From: Krasilnikovozyma curviuscula | Taxonomy: Eukaryota > Basidiomycota > Tremellomycetes > Cystofilobasidiales > Mrakiaceae | Length of the DNA: 64,000 nt | Reading direction: 5' to 3' | NCBI GenBank assembly: GCA_014825775.1 | Contig: MVAQ01000008.1 | Coordinates: 150,473 to 214,472, forward strand | Shown: positions 1 to 12,175 of the stretch, piece after piece | Layout of the letters: every line of letters begins with the position of its first letter | How positions within the stretch are numbered: position 1 is the first letter of the stretch | Program-made: the position numbers and the translations under genes | The notes under the pieces: model-generated | The model's database searches: none | Told to the model about the DNA's origin: nothing | Seen by the model: the letters and a program-made list of their open reading frames with translations, nothing else

Positions 1-46
1 AAATACTTTCCCAAACCCCCACCCAGTCTATTTTTCCGTATATATC

Positions 47-743
47 ATGTCCGGACGTCAAGGTCTGTAGCTCGATCCTTTCCTGTCAAGAGATTCCTTC
101 TGCTCGTCTGTTGTTTAGCTGACTCTGGAATTATATATTCTGCAGGTGGAAAGTTGAAGCCTCTTAAGTTCGTCCTCGTTTGCTCTCAGATAGTCACAAA
201 TAGCTCGAAAGTGGCTTCACTCTAGTGGATTCTGTTGCTGATTGGTTTATACGACGATCTGCATCTTGTTCAGGGCCCCAAAGAAGGACAAGGTTGAACT
301 CGACGATGTGAGTGTCTCCCCCTTCACAAACTTTTCCCACCTCTTCACCTTCATCTGACACCTTTTCCTCTACCCCCTCTCCTGTATATGCTTTGTGTGA
401 TTGGGTATCCTGCTGTGGGTGTTGGTGTTGGGCGATATAGGATGACAAAGCTGCTCTTGAAAAGAGGAAGAAGGATGCTGCTGAAATGAAGGCTGCTAAG
501 GAGAAAGCCATGAAAGGTGGTCCTCCAGGTATGTTTATCCCTGTTGATTATTCTAATGATGCTTCTGGGGAGAACTTGGCACTGACCAGCTCGATTTCAT
601 TGGGTTGCTTCGTTGCATCTGCTGCAGGTGGTGGAATCAAGAAGTACGTTCTGCCCTTGTTATCAACCTTGGTCGCTCACAGAGACTCATATACTAACTA
701 TTATTCCCACTTTTCTCCCATTAACAGGTCTTCTGGCAAATAA
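47..743 (+). CDS. TMA7: Translation machinery-associated protein 7 (TMA7)
   Basis: Small, highly charged ribosome-associated protein of the TMA7 family. Six exons splice in phase (47-62, 146-167, 274-307, 441-528, 628-643, 728-743) to a 63-residue protein beginning MSGRQGGKLKPLK and ending GGGIKKSSGK. Both ends match the family's conserved ends (yeast Tma7 starts MSSRQGGK and ends GGGIKKSGKK, 64 residues). The middle is a Lys/Glu/Ala-rich helix typical of the family. No single reading frame covers the protein, so it would be missed without splicing. Five introns in 63 codons, with three exons of only 16 nt, is unusual. The ATG at 47 is the only in-frame start. The exact role of Tma7 on the ribosome is poorly known. 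Confidence 0.93.
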
Positions 744-1112
744 ATCAGAACTCAGCTTCCCTCCCCCTCTCGTTTGCGTCTCCTTCCACATTGTTCCTGC
801 GCTACACCTCGCTCTTTGGGTATTGAACTCGTGCTATCAGGTTGATGGATACATATTGCTGGGCAAATTTGTTTCGCGGTCGATGATGCTCTCCGATTTA
901 GTCGCAAGTTTGGCGCAACCGGGACAGCCATGCCTGTTCTTTCCTCCTCGATGCTTTTATTGAGCAGGAGAGATCTTCTCAAAGAAGAAGTATAAGAGTG
1001 ACTCCTACGTTGTTCCGTAAAGACACTCCAGTAGGCGCAACTAAGGTCATGCGAGCAGTTGACCCGCGACCGTCACTCACTTTTTTCTCTCAGCTGAGCG
1101 AGGCCAGGTCGA
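744..1112. other. Intergenic: TMA7 3' end and UBP3 5' leader
   Basis: No coding signal recognised. The stretch before 1113 contains a pyrimidine tract ending in CAG at 1094, so a spliced 5' UTR for the downstream gene is possible. Confidence 0.5.
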
Positions 1113-4100
1113 ATGGAAGGCTACCCTCCTTTAGCTGGTCCCAGCAGGCTCCAGCAACCGCCTCAGCCACAGCAGCAATGGCAGCCCCAACATATGTCCT
1201 GGCAGCAGCAACAACAGAGAATGCAGCAGCAGCAGCAATTCATCCCAGGTCCCCCTCCCCAGCTGTATCACCCTCACCACTACCCAGGTCCTCCTCCTCA
1301 AGCCCCCCACTGGATCTCATACGAGCATAATACCTACTCTCCTTACCCTCAGTATCCTGTACAAGGCCCTCCTCCCAACTCGACTTCCAACGGGACGATT
1401 GTGTCAGGTTACCACCATTCCTCACCGAGAAATGGGAATCGGTCCCCAATGCCCTATGTACGGCAGATCCCCCCACCTCAACAGCAGCAGCAGCCCCAGC
1501 TACAGCCCCTGCCTCCTCAGCTTCAGGTACCTCAGATGGGCTACAGCAATCCTTATCCAACGGCGCTCAATGCAAGTAGCCCTGCCTTCAACCCAGGCCA
1601 GCCGAGCGTGAGCATTAGCAACAGCTCCAGCATCGTCAACATGAACATCGCTTCTACCATCATTGAAGACCCACCTATTTGTCAGTGTCTCTCCACTTTT
1701 TTCCCGCGAACGAAACGGACGACAATCAATTTTCGTGATGTGCTCGGTCGGACGACTTTTTTTGCGTTTGCGCTGACATGGCATTTTCTTCTTTGCGTGC
1801 TTTGCCATAGACTCGTCTTCAACACCCTTGATTCTTCTCCCCCGACACAGTCTTCCTCAACCTCCTCAAGCATCAGCCATCTCATTCGCGTCAGACATCT
1901 CGAACATGCCGAGGGAGCGTTATGAGGAGGCAACCATCCTCCCGCACTTCAAAATCTCTTCAACGACAGAAGTCAACGAGAAAAAAGCGAGAAGGAGAAA
2001 AAAGAGGAAGGATAGAGGGAGATGGAAAACCGGAGAAGATGTCCCTGATGAAAATTGGATGACTCAGAGGAGTATATACAGGAATCTAGGTTGGCCGGCT
2101 GTAGAGCTTCGCCCTGTGGAATTCGGCTGTTTACCTCCTTCACCTATCTCTAGCACTTCATCATCAACAGTAGCAGCAGTTCCAACAGCATCATCAACAC
2201 CGATATCTCTCGAATCTTCAACCTCCTCCATCTTATCTTCGTCTTCCACATCAACGATCGCTTCCTCTTCAACCACGATACCCGCAGCACCTTCAACGAC
2301 TGCGACAACAAGAGTTTCATCCGATGCTTCCCCTTCTTCGTCATTATTGAGGGATATACCTACCACCACGATTGCTCATGCTTCCACCGAAGAACCAGGG
2401 TCGGGGAAAGCGTTCGTCTCAGCTGTCAACTCTGTTCCCAAAACCGCATCTTCAACAGCCTCTTCGACACCCGCTGCTCCTTCTACTCCTCAACAACCTC
2501 AGCAACAACCATCATTACCACAGACCCCACCAAAAAAGCAGACGGTACCTCCCTCGCCGATACCGACGCAGCCTGCTGAAGCTTCCTCAGTCAAAAGTTC
2601 TACACCTTCCAATTCACTACCTCCACCATCTCAACCGTCTGCCTCGACCACCACCGCTGCTACATCATCTTCGATAGAGGCTCCAGTTCCAGCTACAGTT
2701 TCAGCGGTCCCACTGGCCGTCAAGCCCACAGCATGGTCCACGCCCAAATCATGGGCCTCAATCGTCGGTCCTTCCCCGTCTTCATCCTCTCAACAAAACA
2801 ACTCTTCAACATCCACCCCCAACACCTCCGTCTCGCCTAAACCATCGACTAAAGTGAACGGTCATGCAAATGGGGTCGTGGTGCCAGGAAGAATTTTGAC
2901 GGAGAAGGAGAAGATACGCGAGCTGCTGCTCAATGGCCCTTCGTCTTCGACTTTGATGTCGTCTGATGTGGTGTTGAATAGTGTAAAGGGTAAGGAGAGG
3001 AGTTCGGAAGCTGCCGGATCGGTCATTCCGAGAGGATTGGTCAACACTGGAAACCTGTGTTACATCAACTCAGTAGGTTCATTTCTCACTCTTTCTTGTA
3101 GGTTATTTTCTTAGAGTATTGAGAGACTAACCAGGTTCCCTTTTATCTCAGATCCTTCAAAGTTTAGTGTTCTGCGCTCCATTTTACGGATTGTTCTCCT
3201 CTTTGAGCGATATTTTGAAGGCTGATTTGGGGGGAAAGAGAGGATTGGTTGAAGCTTTGTGAGTTTCGTCCTATCATGGCCACTGCTTTTGTAAGACGAG
3301 CTGAGCCTGATGTTCTCTTTTTTGTCAGGATTGTCTTTTTGAAGAAATTCCCTGTTCTTGCTCCATCCTCGACACCATCAACATCCGCCAACACTCTCCT
3401 TCCGTCTCCATTCTTATCTTCAAATCTGCCCAATGGTTCACCATCAGCAGCATCTATCCCAACATCTCAGACTCCAACACCATCAACATCAACTTCCTCT
3501 TCCAGCTTCCCGCAGCAGCAGCCTCCCGATACCTCCCCCTTTATTCCATCCGAAGTCTACAACGCCATGAAGACTCATCCCCGCTTTGCATCGATGACTA
3601 AAGGTCACCAAGAAGATGCAGAGGAGTTCCTTGGTTTCTTCTTAGAAACCCTCGGTGAGGAGCTTAGCGGAATGCTTGGCCCATCTCCATCACAATCAAC
3701 ACCATCAGCCACGTCAGTGTCTGGAGAAGAGGAATTAAGAACCGAAGGTCTCAACGGGCAAGCGGTTGGATTTACCAATGGTGGAGGCGATGGATGGCTC
3801 GAAGTCGGACCAAAGAACAAAACCAATGTCCTGCACGATAACACGACGTCTTCCACCCAAACTCAAACATACCTCACTAAACTTTTCAGCGGTAAACTCC
3901 GATCGATACTCAAAAACTCAAGTTCAGCGGGTAAAGACTCAGTCACTTTGGAACCTTATCAACCTCTGCAGCTCGACATCACGAACCCTGACGTCTCATG
4001 CGTTGAAGATGCTTTGCGAGTGCTAACGCAGCCTGAAGTGATACACGATGTCACGACGACTGGAGGAAGGAAGAATGATATCGTCAAGCAGGTGTTCATT

Positions 4101-4629
4101 GAGACAACGCCTGAGGTATTGGTGCTTCATTTCAAGAGGTTTATCTTTGAGAGAGGTACGAATGGCGAGATGAATGGTCATCACGGAGGTAGTGTGAAGA
4201 AGAGCAGAAAAGTAGTTGCCTACAGTTCTGAGCTGGTCATTCCACAAGGTTTGTCTTTCAGTCTATCCTGTGAGGCGACCCGCTCATTTTTCTTTCGTGT
4301 ACTTCTTTCATGCCGCAGAATCCATCTCTCTGCCTCGCCGAACGGGTAGCCCAATCAAGTACAAACTTTCCGCAGTTGTCTACCACCACGGTTCATCCGC
4401 TTCTGGAGGCCACTACACCTGTTCCGTTTTGTCATCTTCACCTTCCTCCCCGACTGCAGCATCGATACCAGCAACGAGACAGAATTGGCTGCATATTGAC
4501 GATGAATCGATTGAACAAGTGAAGGAGGAAGATGTTGTGATCTCTCTGGACGACGCGGAGGATGGTAAAGCGGGTGATATCAGAGGAAGAGAGAAGTGCG
4601 CATACCTGCTTTTCTACGCCAAGGTGTAA
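1113..4629 (+). CDS. UBP3: Ubiquitin carboxyl-terminal hydrolase, UBP3/USP10 type
   Basis: Cysteine protease (peptidase family C19) that removes ubiquitin; Ubp3/USP10 acts with a G3BP/Bre5 partner on trafficking, ribophagy and stress-granule substrates. Five exons in phase (1113-1680, 1811-3072, 3152-3258, 3329-4248, 4319-4629) give 1055 residues. The first 190 are Gln/Pro-rich. Residues about 230-560 are Ser/Thr/Pro low complexity around a basic patch. The Cys box GNLCYINS places the nucleophile near residue 606, split by an intron right after it. Then come a QEDAEEFLGF box, a KRF box and the His box SGGHYTCSV near residue 984, with a following DD near 1013. A Ser/Pro-rich segment of about 75 residues interrupts the catalytic domain before SEVYNAMKTHP. 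RGLVNTGNLCYIN followed by LQSLVFCAP matches the USP10 pattern better than other USPs. Catalysis looks intact. Confidence 0.9.
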
Positions 4630-5333
4630 CGAGTGAGACGTGTTGGTCATGTATGTGTGCGACTGAGTCTGTGTGATGGTGTTCTCATAGAGTTTTTCCT
4701 GAGTTGTAGTGCGTGTTTCAAGGTTTAGGGGAGTGTCTGTTTAAATCCACGGTGTAGGTCTGCTTACATTCCGTGCTGCATGCATCAGATTCAATCGTTT
4801 AGATGTATAAGCGCAGCAAGGTTTCTGGTTTGTCGGGAGCAAGAGTGAGAACCAGTTCTTTGTCATGCTCTCTGGACGCTTCCCTTGCGATCACGAGCGG
4901 GTAAGAATGCAAGCGATGATATATATATAAGAAAGAGGAAAACCCGATACCCTAACAAAAAAGTTTCATAATGGGCTTTTTTTTCTCCAAAGGAAAGTGA
5001 TATTCTACAGACAAAATTTCTTCTATAACCTTTAATGCAGCGATGAGGGTGGAAGTGTTTGATCGAGTGAGCGAGAGCAGATAGTGTTGTATCTTGTTTT
5101 GTGACTTGTGATTGGAGAGGTAGAGAGCCCAAAGGGACTGTAGGGTGTAGTGTAGTGTGGGGTGTGGTGAAAGGGGAAGACCTTGTGTTTTGTGCAATGC
5201 TCCAAAAAGGCAGCCGCTGGGGTCATTTTTGGGAGGAATCTTTTTGTACATGGTTCATTTCTTGGTCATTTGTCGTTCTTATCTACACCTTTTCAGGGTA
5301 TCGTAAGCCACGTAAGCCAACGCCCGGCTAGCT
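4630..5333. other. Convergent intergenic region
   Basis: Lies between the 3' ends of the deubiquitinase (+) and the Gln/His-rich gene (-). I see only 3' UTR-like AT-rich sequence and no gene. Confidence 0.6.
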
Positions 5334-7328
5334 TCAGTAGTTGCCGTAGCTAACAGGAACCGAACTATGAACGGCGCCGTTGCCCATATGGTGAGCAGAG
5401 TGGTGGTATGACTGGCCTCCTGAATTGTTGCTACCGTTCCCAACCTGTTGAGGAGTAGGGCTGTGGATGATGTGACCGGAGTGCATTGTGTGGGGTGGAG
5501 CGGCTTGTAAGTTGAGGTGTGACTGTTGATGGTGATGAGAGTGTTGGAGGGATTGAATGTTGGGGGAGCCAGCTGGAGAGTCGACACGTCTTGAATCTCG
5601 TCCAGATGCTGTATTTCGAAGATCATGCATGCTCAAGGAGGTGCCTCGCGAGTGTAGTGGCGTGGCAGGCTGGCTCATGGGATAACTGTTCCGACCGCGC
5701 GTCGAGTGAGACGATGGTGGTTGTTGAAGCTGCTGCTGTTGTTGTTGTTGTTGAAGAGGATGATGCATTGGTGCACGGTCCATTTTGACGGGACTGTTAA
5801 TGTGGTGATTTTGAGGCGGCGAGTATTGCTGCTGGGATTCGTCGTGAAGACTGGGAGAATTCGAGCCTGCCAACGAAGGTTCCTGCTGCTGCTGATGTCC
5901 CATTGACGGATGGTTGTGAAGATGAGTTGGATAGCCCTACAAGAGCGCAGAGAAGTGACAAATGTGGCGCATCAGTATAGCGATCATTGGCTGCGAGGGT
6001 GGCGCGTGTGACCATCGGAAAATAGAACCGGAACGACACACACCTCGTCGACTAAATGGGGTTCAAGACCTAACCCACTTCCACCTTCAAAGCCTGTCCT
6101 GTCAGCAGCCATCATATGCGGCAAACTCAATCTGCTCGTCATCTTGAACCTGTCGAAAACCTCAGCAATACCTTCTCTCATGAGCTCGTAATCGCCATCT
6201 TTGATGCCCAACTGTTGCTTAAGAGAGTCATTCAAGGTTTCGTTTGATTGAAGCGCTAGAATCAAGGTTGCAGCGAAGAAGTGACCTTTGGGCGATGGTC
6301 TAGCTTCGTCAGATCCAAGAGGGCTGTTCAAGCCTGTCGCAGTTCCGCCGCTGATCACTGCTGAATTGGTTGACGCCGACAAGATTCCGCCGTTAACAAG
6401 AGACATGTTTGATACAGTTCCGACTGAGGGACTTGGAGGAGGGTAACCACCTGCATTGCTGGCAAAAGGGCTGTTGGCATTGGAGATGAGAGATAGCGAA
6501 GGGCCTCCGCCACTGACTCCAATATTACCACCAGACATGGCGATGGACTTGCGCTTTGACCTGGTAGAGGAAATAGAAGGTTCTGACTTCATCTGGGGTA
6601 GAGGAGAGTCGTTGGTGGACGAAGGGGAGATGCCAGGCATCGTCGAGGCAACGGACCCAGTCTTGAGACGGGAGGAAAAAAATTGGGGCCAAAGAAGCGC
6701 GTTAATTTCGAGCAAGAAAGGGCGAAGAAGGACACAAAGGGCATGGACAGAGAGAGAAAAGAAAGAAGAAGATATTGGCGTGGGCTGGTAATGCTTGGGG
6801 GTGTCAGAGGAGGTGAAAAACAGGTACAAAGTCGAAACACGAGAGCTAAAGCGAGGTGCCCTCATTTGCCGTCGCTAGAAAGTATCAAAATGACCCATTT
6901 TCGCTGCATTTTCGCCCTGACATAATAGCAAAGAGTCCAATGCAGCTTCACCAAGAAGGTAGAGCAGTCAATCGGGCGCAAGGCTGGAGCAGCTGGTGCC
7001 GACAGGGCAGGGTCTCAATTCCGATTGGAAAAAAACTTACCTCGCCGCTCTCCCTCTTTGCCTTGTCCCTCTCCCTCTTCCTACGTTGTCTCTCTCTACC
7101 CTGGGCTCTGACCTTCTCAATCTTCTCTTGCTCAGCCTGAGGTGTGCTCGGATCGATCGATTTCCTCGCTCGTTTCCTGGCGGGCTCAGGGGCTGAGGAA
7201 GCAGCCTGCTGGTGTTGGTGCTGGTGCTGCATGTGTTGATGGCTCGAACCTTCAGGCTGGTGCTGATGGTACATCATATGGGTCTGCTGCATCTGCATGT
7301 GACTGAGATGAGGATCCATATGGTCCAT
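5334..7328 (-). CDS. Gln/His-rich putative nuclear regulator, function unknown
   Basis: Not recognised. Three exons in phase (7041-7328, 6044-6661, 5334-5936) give about 502 residues. The N-terminus is Met/His/Gln-rich, followed at about residues 49-96 by a very basic segment (RKRARK, then RERQRRKRERDKAKRE) that looks like a nuclear localisation or DNA-contact helix. The middle is Ser/Gly-rich with an SKRKS motif, then one well-ordered stretch near residues 220-270 (SNETLNDSLKQQLGIKDGDY, then a helix ending AEVFDRF). The C-terminal 200 residues are Gln/His/Ser-rich, including a nine-Gln run. Start chosen at MDHMDPHL; no better upstream ATG is in frame. The first intron (6662-7040, 379 nt) is much longer than others here and could hide an exon. 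A transcription co-regulator is a guess from composition only. Confidence 0.7.
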
Positions 7329-8974
7329 GCTGCTTCACGCTACGAATGCGATGAATGGTAAATTTCTGAGTGGGAAAAAAGCCAGGGCTTCGACTCACAC
7401 CAGTCGTCTTCCTGTGCAGGATGACCTATCCCAGGGGATCCTTTGCTCTCACTCAAGTGAGGTGTCGTGGTGGTGACCAGGGCGTTTTCAAAGTTTGGTG
7501 GTTGTCTGGAGGCAGACCTCGAAAAAGTTGGCTTTATCGCAGTAACGACTGTGATTCCTCTCCCGTCACGTTTGAACACCGTTACACCCCTTCCCGCTAC
7601 TTTGGATATCTTATCTCCTCCTCCTTTTAGACAGATCTAAGAGTTCAGTGCTAGAAAGACCCACAAGATATCGTGAAAGCGACCACTTGCTGGTTTCTTG
7701 CTTTCCCCTTTGTTTTGCTTCTTGCGACGAGGCACCACACAGCAGGTCATGCATACAGAGTGGCGCTTTCCTTCCCTTAGTTCTTACTAGGCGGGTTTTG
7801 GAAAATTAGGTTCAAGTAAATAAGACATTTCAACCTAAACTCAATTCCTAGCAGTTCAAATATACTGTAGGACACCGCTCCCCTTCGCATTCAAAGAAAA
7901 CTTTGTGCGTGTTCATAACGAGAGTGAGCACTGATTCGCAGTTCCACTGGTCATCACATTAGCTGAAACGCCTCAAACTCCTTGCGGCGAATGATGAGAT
8001 ATGTGCCCTAGGTCCAAAGTGCGTGCTGCCCGCACCGGTTCCCGGCCCTAATTGACATCTATATCAGGCCTGTATCTACTTTTCAGCAGCTGTTTTTCTC
8101 CTCCTCCAGGTGAGGGAGCATGTGCGTTTGGTGCCTGAAGACAGCCTTGGACAGGGTCAATTGCGAAGATCCCGGTCGTGTGGGAGGCTCAAGACAGTGG
8201 CGATGGGGAGGGCACCCGAACTCGGGCGATCTCGTCGCGAGCAAACGCGTTCCAATTCCGTCGAGGGGAGATGCAGAAATCTGGCTGCACCTTGATTACA
8301 TGAACTAGATCTTCATGGGCTGCTAGGCTTGCTGATCCTTTTACGTTCGAATGCTTAGCTTGGAGGGGGAATCTCCATTGCGGCGCGACGATCATGCGAA
8401 AACGACGCGACGGACCTCATTTCACGAAGAGAAAAGCCGCAATCCATCACGGCCTTCTTGAATCGTCATGAGCTCCATAAACCGGCTCCAATTCAAACGC
8501 GCCAGCCGATTTAGAATGTGCGAACACGAAGAAGTTGCAGGAAGAACAGAAAGCCATCTCATGTTTCTCGATCGTTTTTTGTATTGGGTCTGTTCGACTC
8601 GTCAAATTCCAAAAGCAGGGCGGCAGCGACGAATTATCGCCCTTCGACCCACACGGCGTGTTTGAATATGCAAGAGAACAGAGTTTGAGGGTTCGTTACG
8701 TTGTCAAGAAAGCGCCCGTCAAGAGTATGCTGCTAGCACAACATTCAATTACGGCTGGCCACGCTGTCGAGATTCACCGATGATGCTGAGGTTGCGCGGT
8801 TAGTCATGGAGAGCGCCTCAACGCAACGTCAAAAACATCGAGAAAAGATCATTAGATAGAAAGAAAGAGTATATGAACTACAGCGTACCCAGAACAAAGG
8901 GGAAAGGCAGAAAGCGAAAGCAAGAGGAGATGGCGTATATACGGCTGCGCGAAAGAATGCACACGTCCAACTAC
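7329..8974. other. Long intergenic region, no gene recognised
   Basis: About 1.6 kb between the 5' end of the Gln/His-rich gene (-) and the 3' end of gamma-tubulin (-). Only short overlapping ORFs without family resemblance or splice support. It probably holds the promoter and leader of the Gln/His-rich gene; long upstream regions are common for regulators. Confidence 0.5.
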
Positions 8975-11248
8975 CTATCGAACGTCCTCCCCAGCGCCAT
9001 AGTCAATATATGCCGAGGTTTCACAGGCTCTGTATTCGTCATACAGTTCCTGAACGACATTCCTGTTGAAACGATGAAAGTCAAATTAGCGACAAGATCG
9101 GCGAATTGACAAGAACGAGTCGAGGTATTTAAAGATTTGCTTACCTCGAGCTGTCGAACTCTTCGAGACCATCCGAGAACATCTTTTCCTTCTTGTATTG
9201 TTCGATGTAAGCACCACGTTTACGAAGCTTATCGTATTGGTCCAGCGTTCGCTTGAACATCTGCCGAGAGGAAGGTAGGCCGCCGCCAAGCGAAGATAAA
9301 GCAGGACGAGAATGAAGAAAATGAAGAAGAATTCATCAGAGATTGCAGCGAGCGTGTCTTAGAAAACTGGGAGGAAATACTTACAGAAGCGATACTGGTG
9401 TGGTTGGCCAACATCAATCCGCTGACTCGGTGCGTCGTTGGAATATAAGGACTCTTCCTCGTTAGCGCGACTTGTATCGAAGCAGGGCCCCAAGGAATGA
9501 AGTTGATGAGTCGGTTCTCTCTGATTCTGAGAAGGGATTTATGCACCTAACAATTGTAAGGACGATCAGCAACAAACTACTTCGTGCAGAGAAACGAGGT
9601 ATGGGGATGGATTTACTTCTGTAGGGTCAACTTCACCTTGAATGATAGCTAGGGCGGAGATGTAGCAGGCGTCTTTTGTGGGAATTGTTGAGACCATTCG
9701 GTTTCGTGACTGGAGTAACCGTCTCATTACGTCTAGGACAGTCGTTTTCCTCACCGCTCGAGCCTGACAAGACACCGAATGGCATGGCATGAAAAAGCAA
9801 TATCAGACATCAGAACGTGCAAAAAGTCAGTTATGGTGCAAGTAATGTGGTATACATATAGAGAACGGAAAACTGACATGGTCAATGTGATCACCGGTGA
9901 AAGGCGTGTAGGAAGTCATGAGGAAATGACATCTTGGAGTTGGTACCAGCGAGGCGATGATTCCAACAAGATCATTGTTCATGTAACCTGGGTATCTGAG
10001 AGTGGTTGTTGAAGCTGCCATGACGGTTGAGACCTACATAACCAGAAATCAAAAGCGAGACGGAGAGAACGACCAGCAAGTGAGAGTGGGTGGTCAGAGG
10101 AGGTGAGATCTTGAAATGGTTTGACCAAAGAAAGATATGAAGGAGTAACAAGCTTACCAACTGATTCGTCTGAGTGAAACTAGGATCACTGACATGCAAT
10201 CGATCCTGCGCAATCGAACTCAACGCCGCGTTATCTAGCACCACCACCGAATCCGCGTGATCCGTCAATCTCTTTAGCGTCAGTAAGGAGTTGTAAGGCT
10301 GAACGACGACATCTCCTGATTCGTGCGATGGAAAGACAGAGTATGTCTGGATCAATTTCTTTGGGAATCGGTCGTTGAGTCGTTCCAGTAGGAAAGAACC
10401 CAGTCCGGAGCCAGTTCCTCCTGCTATCGAGTGAAGCAGCATGAAGCCCTACAGGAGCAGAATAATCATTATACACTGTTAATAATTTATAAAGGTAAAG
10501 AAGTACACGCGAGGGCGGACAACATGCACATACCTCTAGTGAATCACTCCCGTCCGCTTCACGATCGATCATTTCAAAGATATCTTCATAATGAGCTTCT
10601 CCCAGACCATGACCCATAGCCCAGTTATTACCGGCCCCACCACCTTCCTTCGGAACGTACATATTCTCCGGGTTGTACAGGTTCTTGTAGTCGCTCGTAC
10701 GGATTCCATTTATCACCTTTTTTTTTGTGTTTGTTTTGCCCACCAACGACATCAGCTTTCTGATCCAGGCGTAGGTAGGGGCGGAGAGAGAGAGGGACAT
10801 ACTCGAGGTTCTAGATCACATAGGATTGCTCGCGGGATGTAGTGCTCGTCATCAGCTTGGTAGAAAAAAACATCTTTTCTGTCGCCGCCGTCAGTCGCCC
10901 AGTCTTCGAGGATTCCTTCGTTTGAGATACCATGTTCCGCACAGAGATGTTGCCAGAACTAAGAGGAAATGAGGAGGATGTTTGTTAGAGGGTTGTGTTG
11001 CTATGGCTAGGTTGGATGGGACGAATAGGAAAGGAGAGGGATGAGCGTACTTGAGAGCCAACTGTGAAAGGATATCATTTTGTTAGGCCAGTCAGCTCCT
11101 ATTCAGTACAGCATGGATGGAACCACTCACTCTGATTACCACACTGGCCAGCCTGTTTGAAGAAACGAAGTCAGTCCTATCTCTTTGGACTGATATAGCT
11201 TAACAGCAAGCAAGGACGAACCTGAAGAGTAACAATTTCCCTGGGCAT
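8975..11248 (-). CDS. Gamma-tubulin
   Basis: Gamma-tubulin nucleates microtubules at the spindle pole body within the gamma-tubulin complex. Eleven exons close in phase (11222-11248, 11131-11152, 11051-11061, 10803-10958, 10534-10716, 10158-10448, 9878-10033, 9617-9763, 9385-9546, 9145-9260, 8975-9062) to about 452 residues, normal for the family. The N-terminus [20 protein letters not shown] carries the first nucleotide loop, and [19 protein letters not shown] is the tubulin signature. [33 protein letters not shown] and the C-terminal [12 protein letters not shown] are gamma-specific rather than alpha or beta. The ATG at 11248 lies directly in the first coding exon. The third exon is only 11 nt long and encodes part of IGSQ. 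Confidence 0.96.
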
Positions 11249-12175
11249 GTGTGTTAGACCTCTCGCTGCCTTCCTTAGAGGCTATAACAAGGAGGGGGTA
11301 GTAGCTGGGGTTCAGTTCAGAGCGTGCTGTGATTCGCCGTTGGTTGAGTATCGTTAGGCAGGCTGTTGAGAGTCAGCGTTTCCTTGCCTGGGCGGCGATG
11401 AAGCCACGACGCGTCTCGCATTCGTGAGACGAAAAGCAAGTTTTATTTTGCAGGTTTTTGACAAAGACTTCACACCTTACCGATGGTATTGGTGGGACTC
11501 TCTGAGGACATAGGAACAATCGTAGCTGGATATGCGGTGAAAGCAGTTGACATTCGGAAGAAACAGACGAAGAGCGCATACTAAGGACGCCTAGTAGACT
11601 TGTATCTTCTCAAACAAGGCTTTGTGTGGGAGTTTATCGCAGTCGTTCATTGGTGACGTTTCTTGTCATTGTCAAAATTGCTGATTGTATCCTCGTTCGA
11701 CATTTATTCTGGTAATAAATATGAACCAGGGCATCATCCGACGATTCATTCGAAGGAAGGTAGTAAGTAGTTTATGACCAAGAAGGGTGACGTGGGCGTC
11801 TTCTGCAAGACTTCAACTGGTATTCGATGAGAGTCTTTCACTACAGCTGTCGTTCGAGGTTGGTATCTATAGCTAAGGGCAATGAGCTCTCTGCTGCCCT
11901 CGCCCCCACGAAACCGAGATTTTTCTTCTGCAACTATTGCGCCTGTGCCAGAACGAGTTTCCAGCTTTTATAGTAGGCTTTGAATTGGTCACGAAGATAG
12001 TCGTAGTAATCACCCTTGCGATGACAAAGGTCTTGGACATGCATGCGCACGTATGCAAGGTAAGTAAGGGTAAAGTGTGGTAGTACAATCAAGACCAAAA
12101 AAAAAAGCACAGTATAAAGAGAGAGAAAGGAAAGCGAAGAGTATAATAGATCAGAGACAAGAGGTGAAGAGGGTT
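11249..12175. other. Intergenic between gamma-tubulin and NOP1
   Basis: Both neighbours are on the minus strand. A short minus-strand ORF at about 11510-11580 ends at a donor-like GTAAGG (11480 area), but no exon joins it in phase to gamma-tubulin. It may be a leader exon or chance. Nothing else recognised. Confidence 0.45.
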
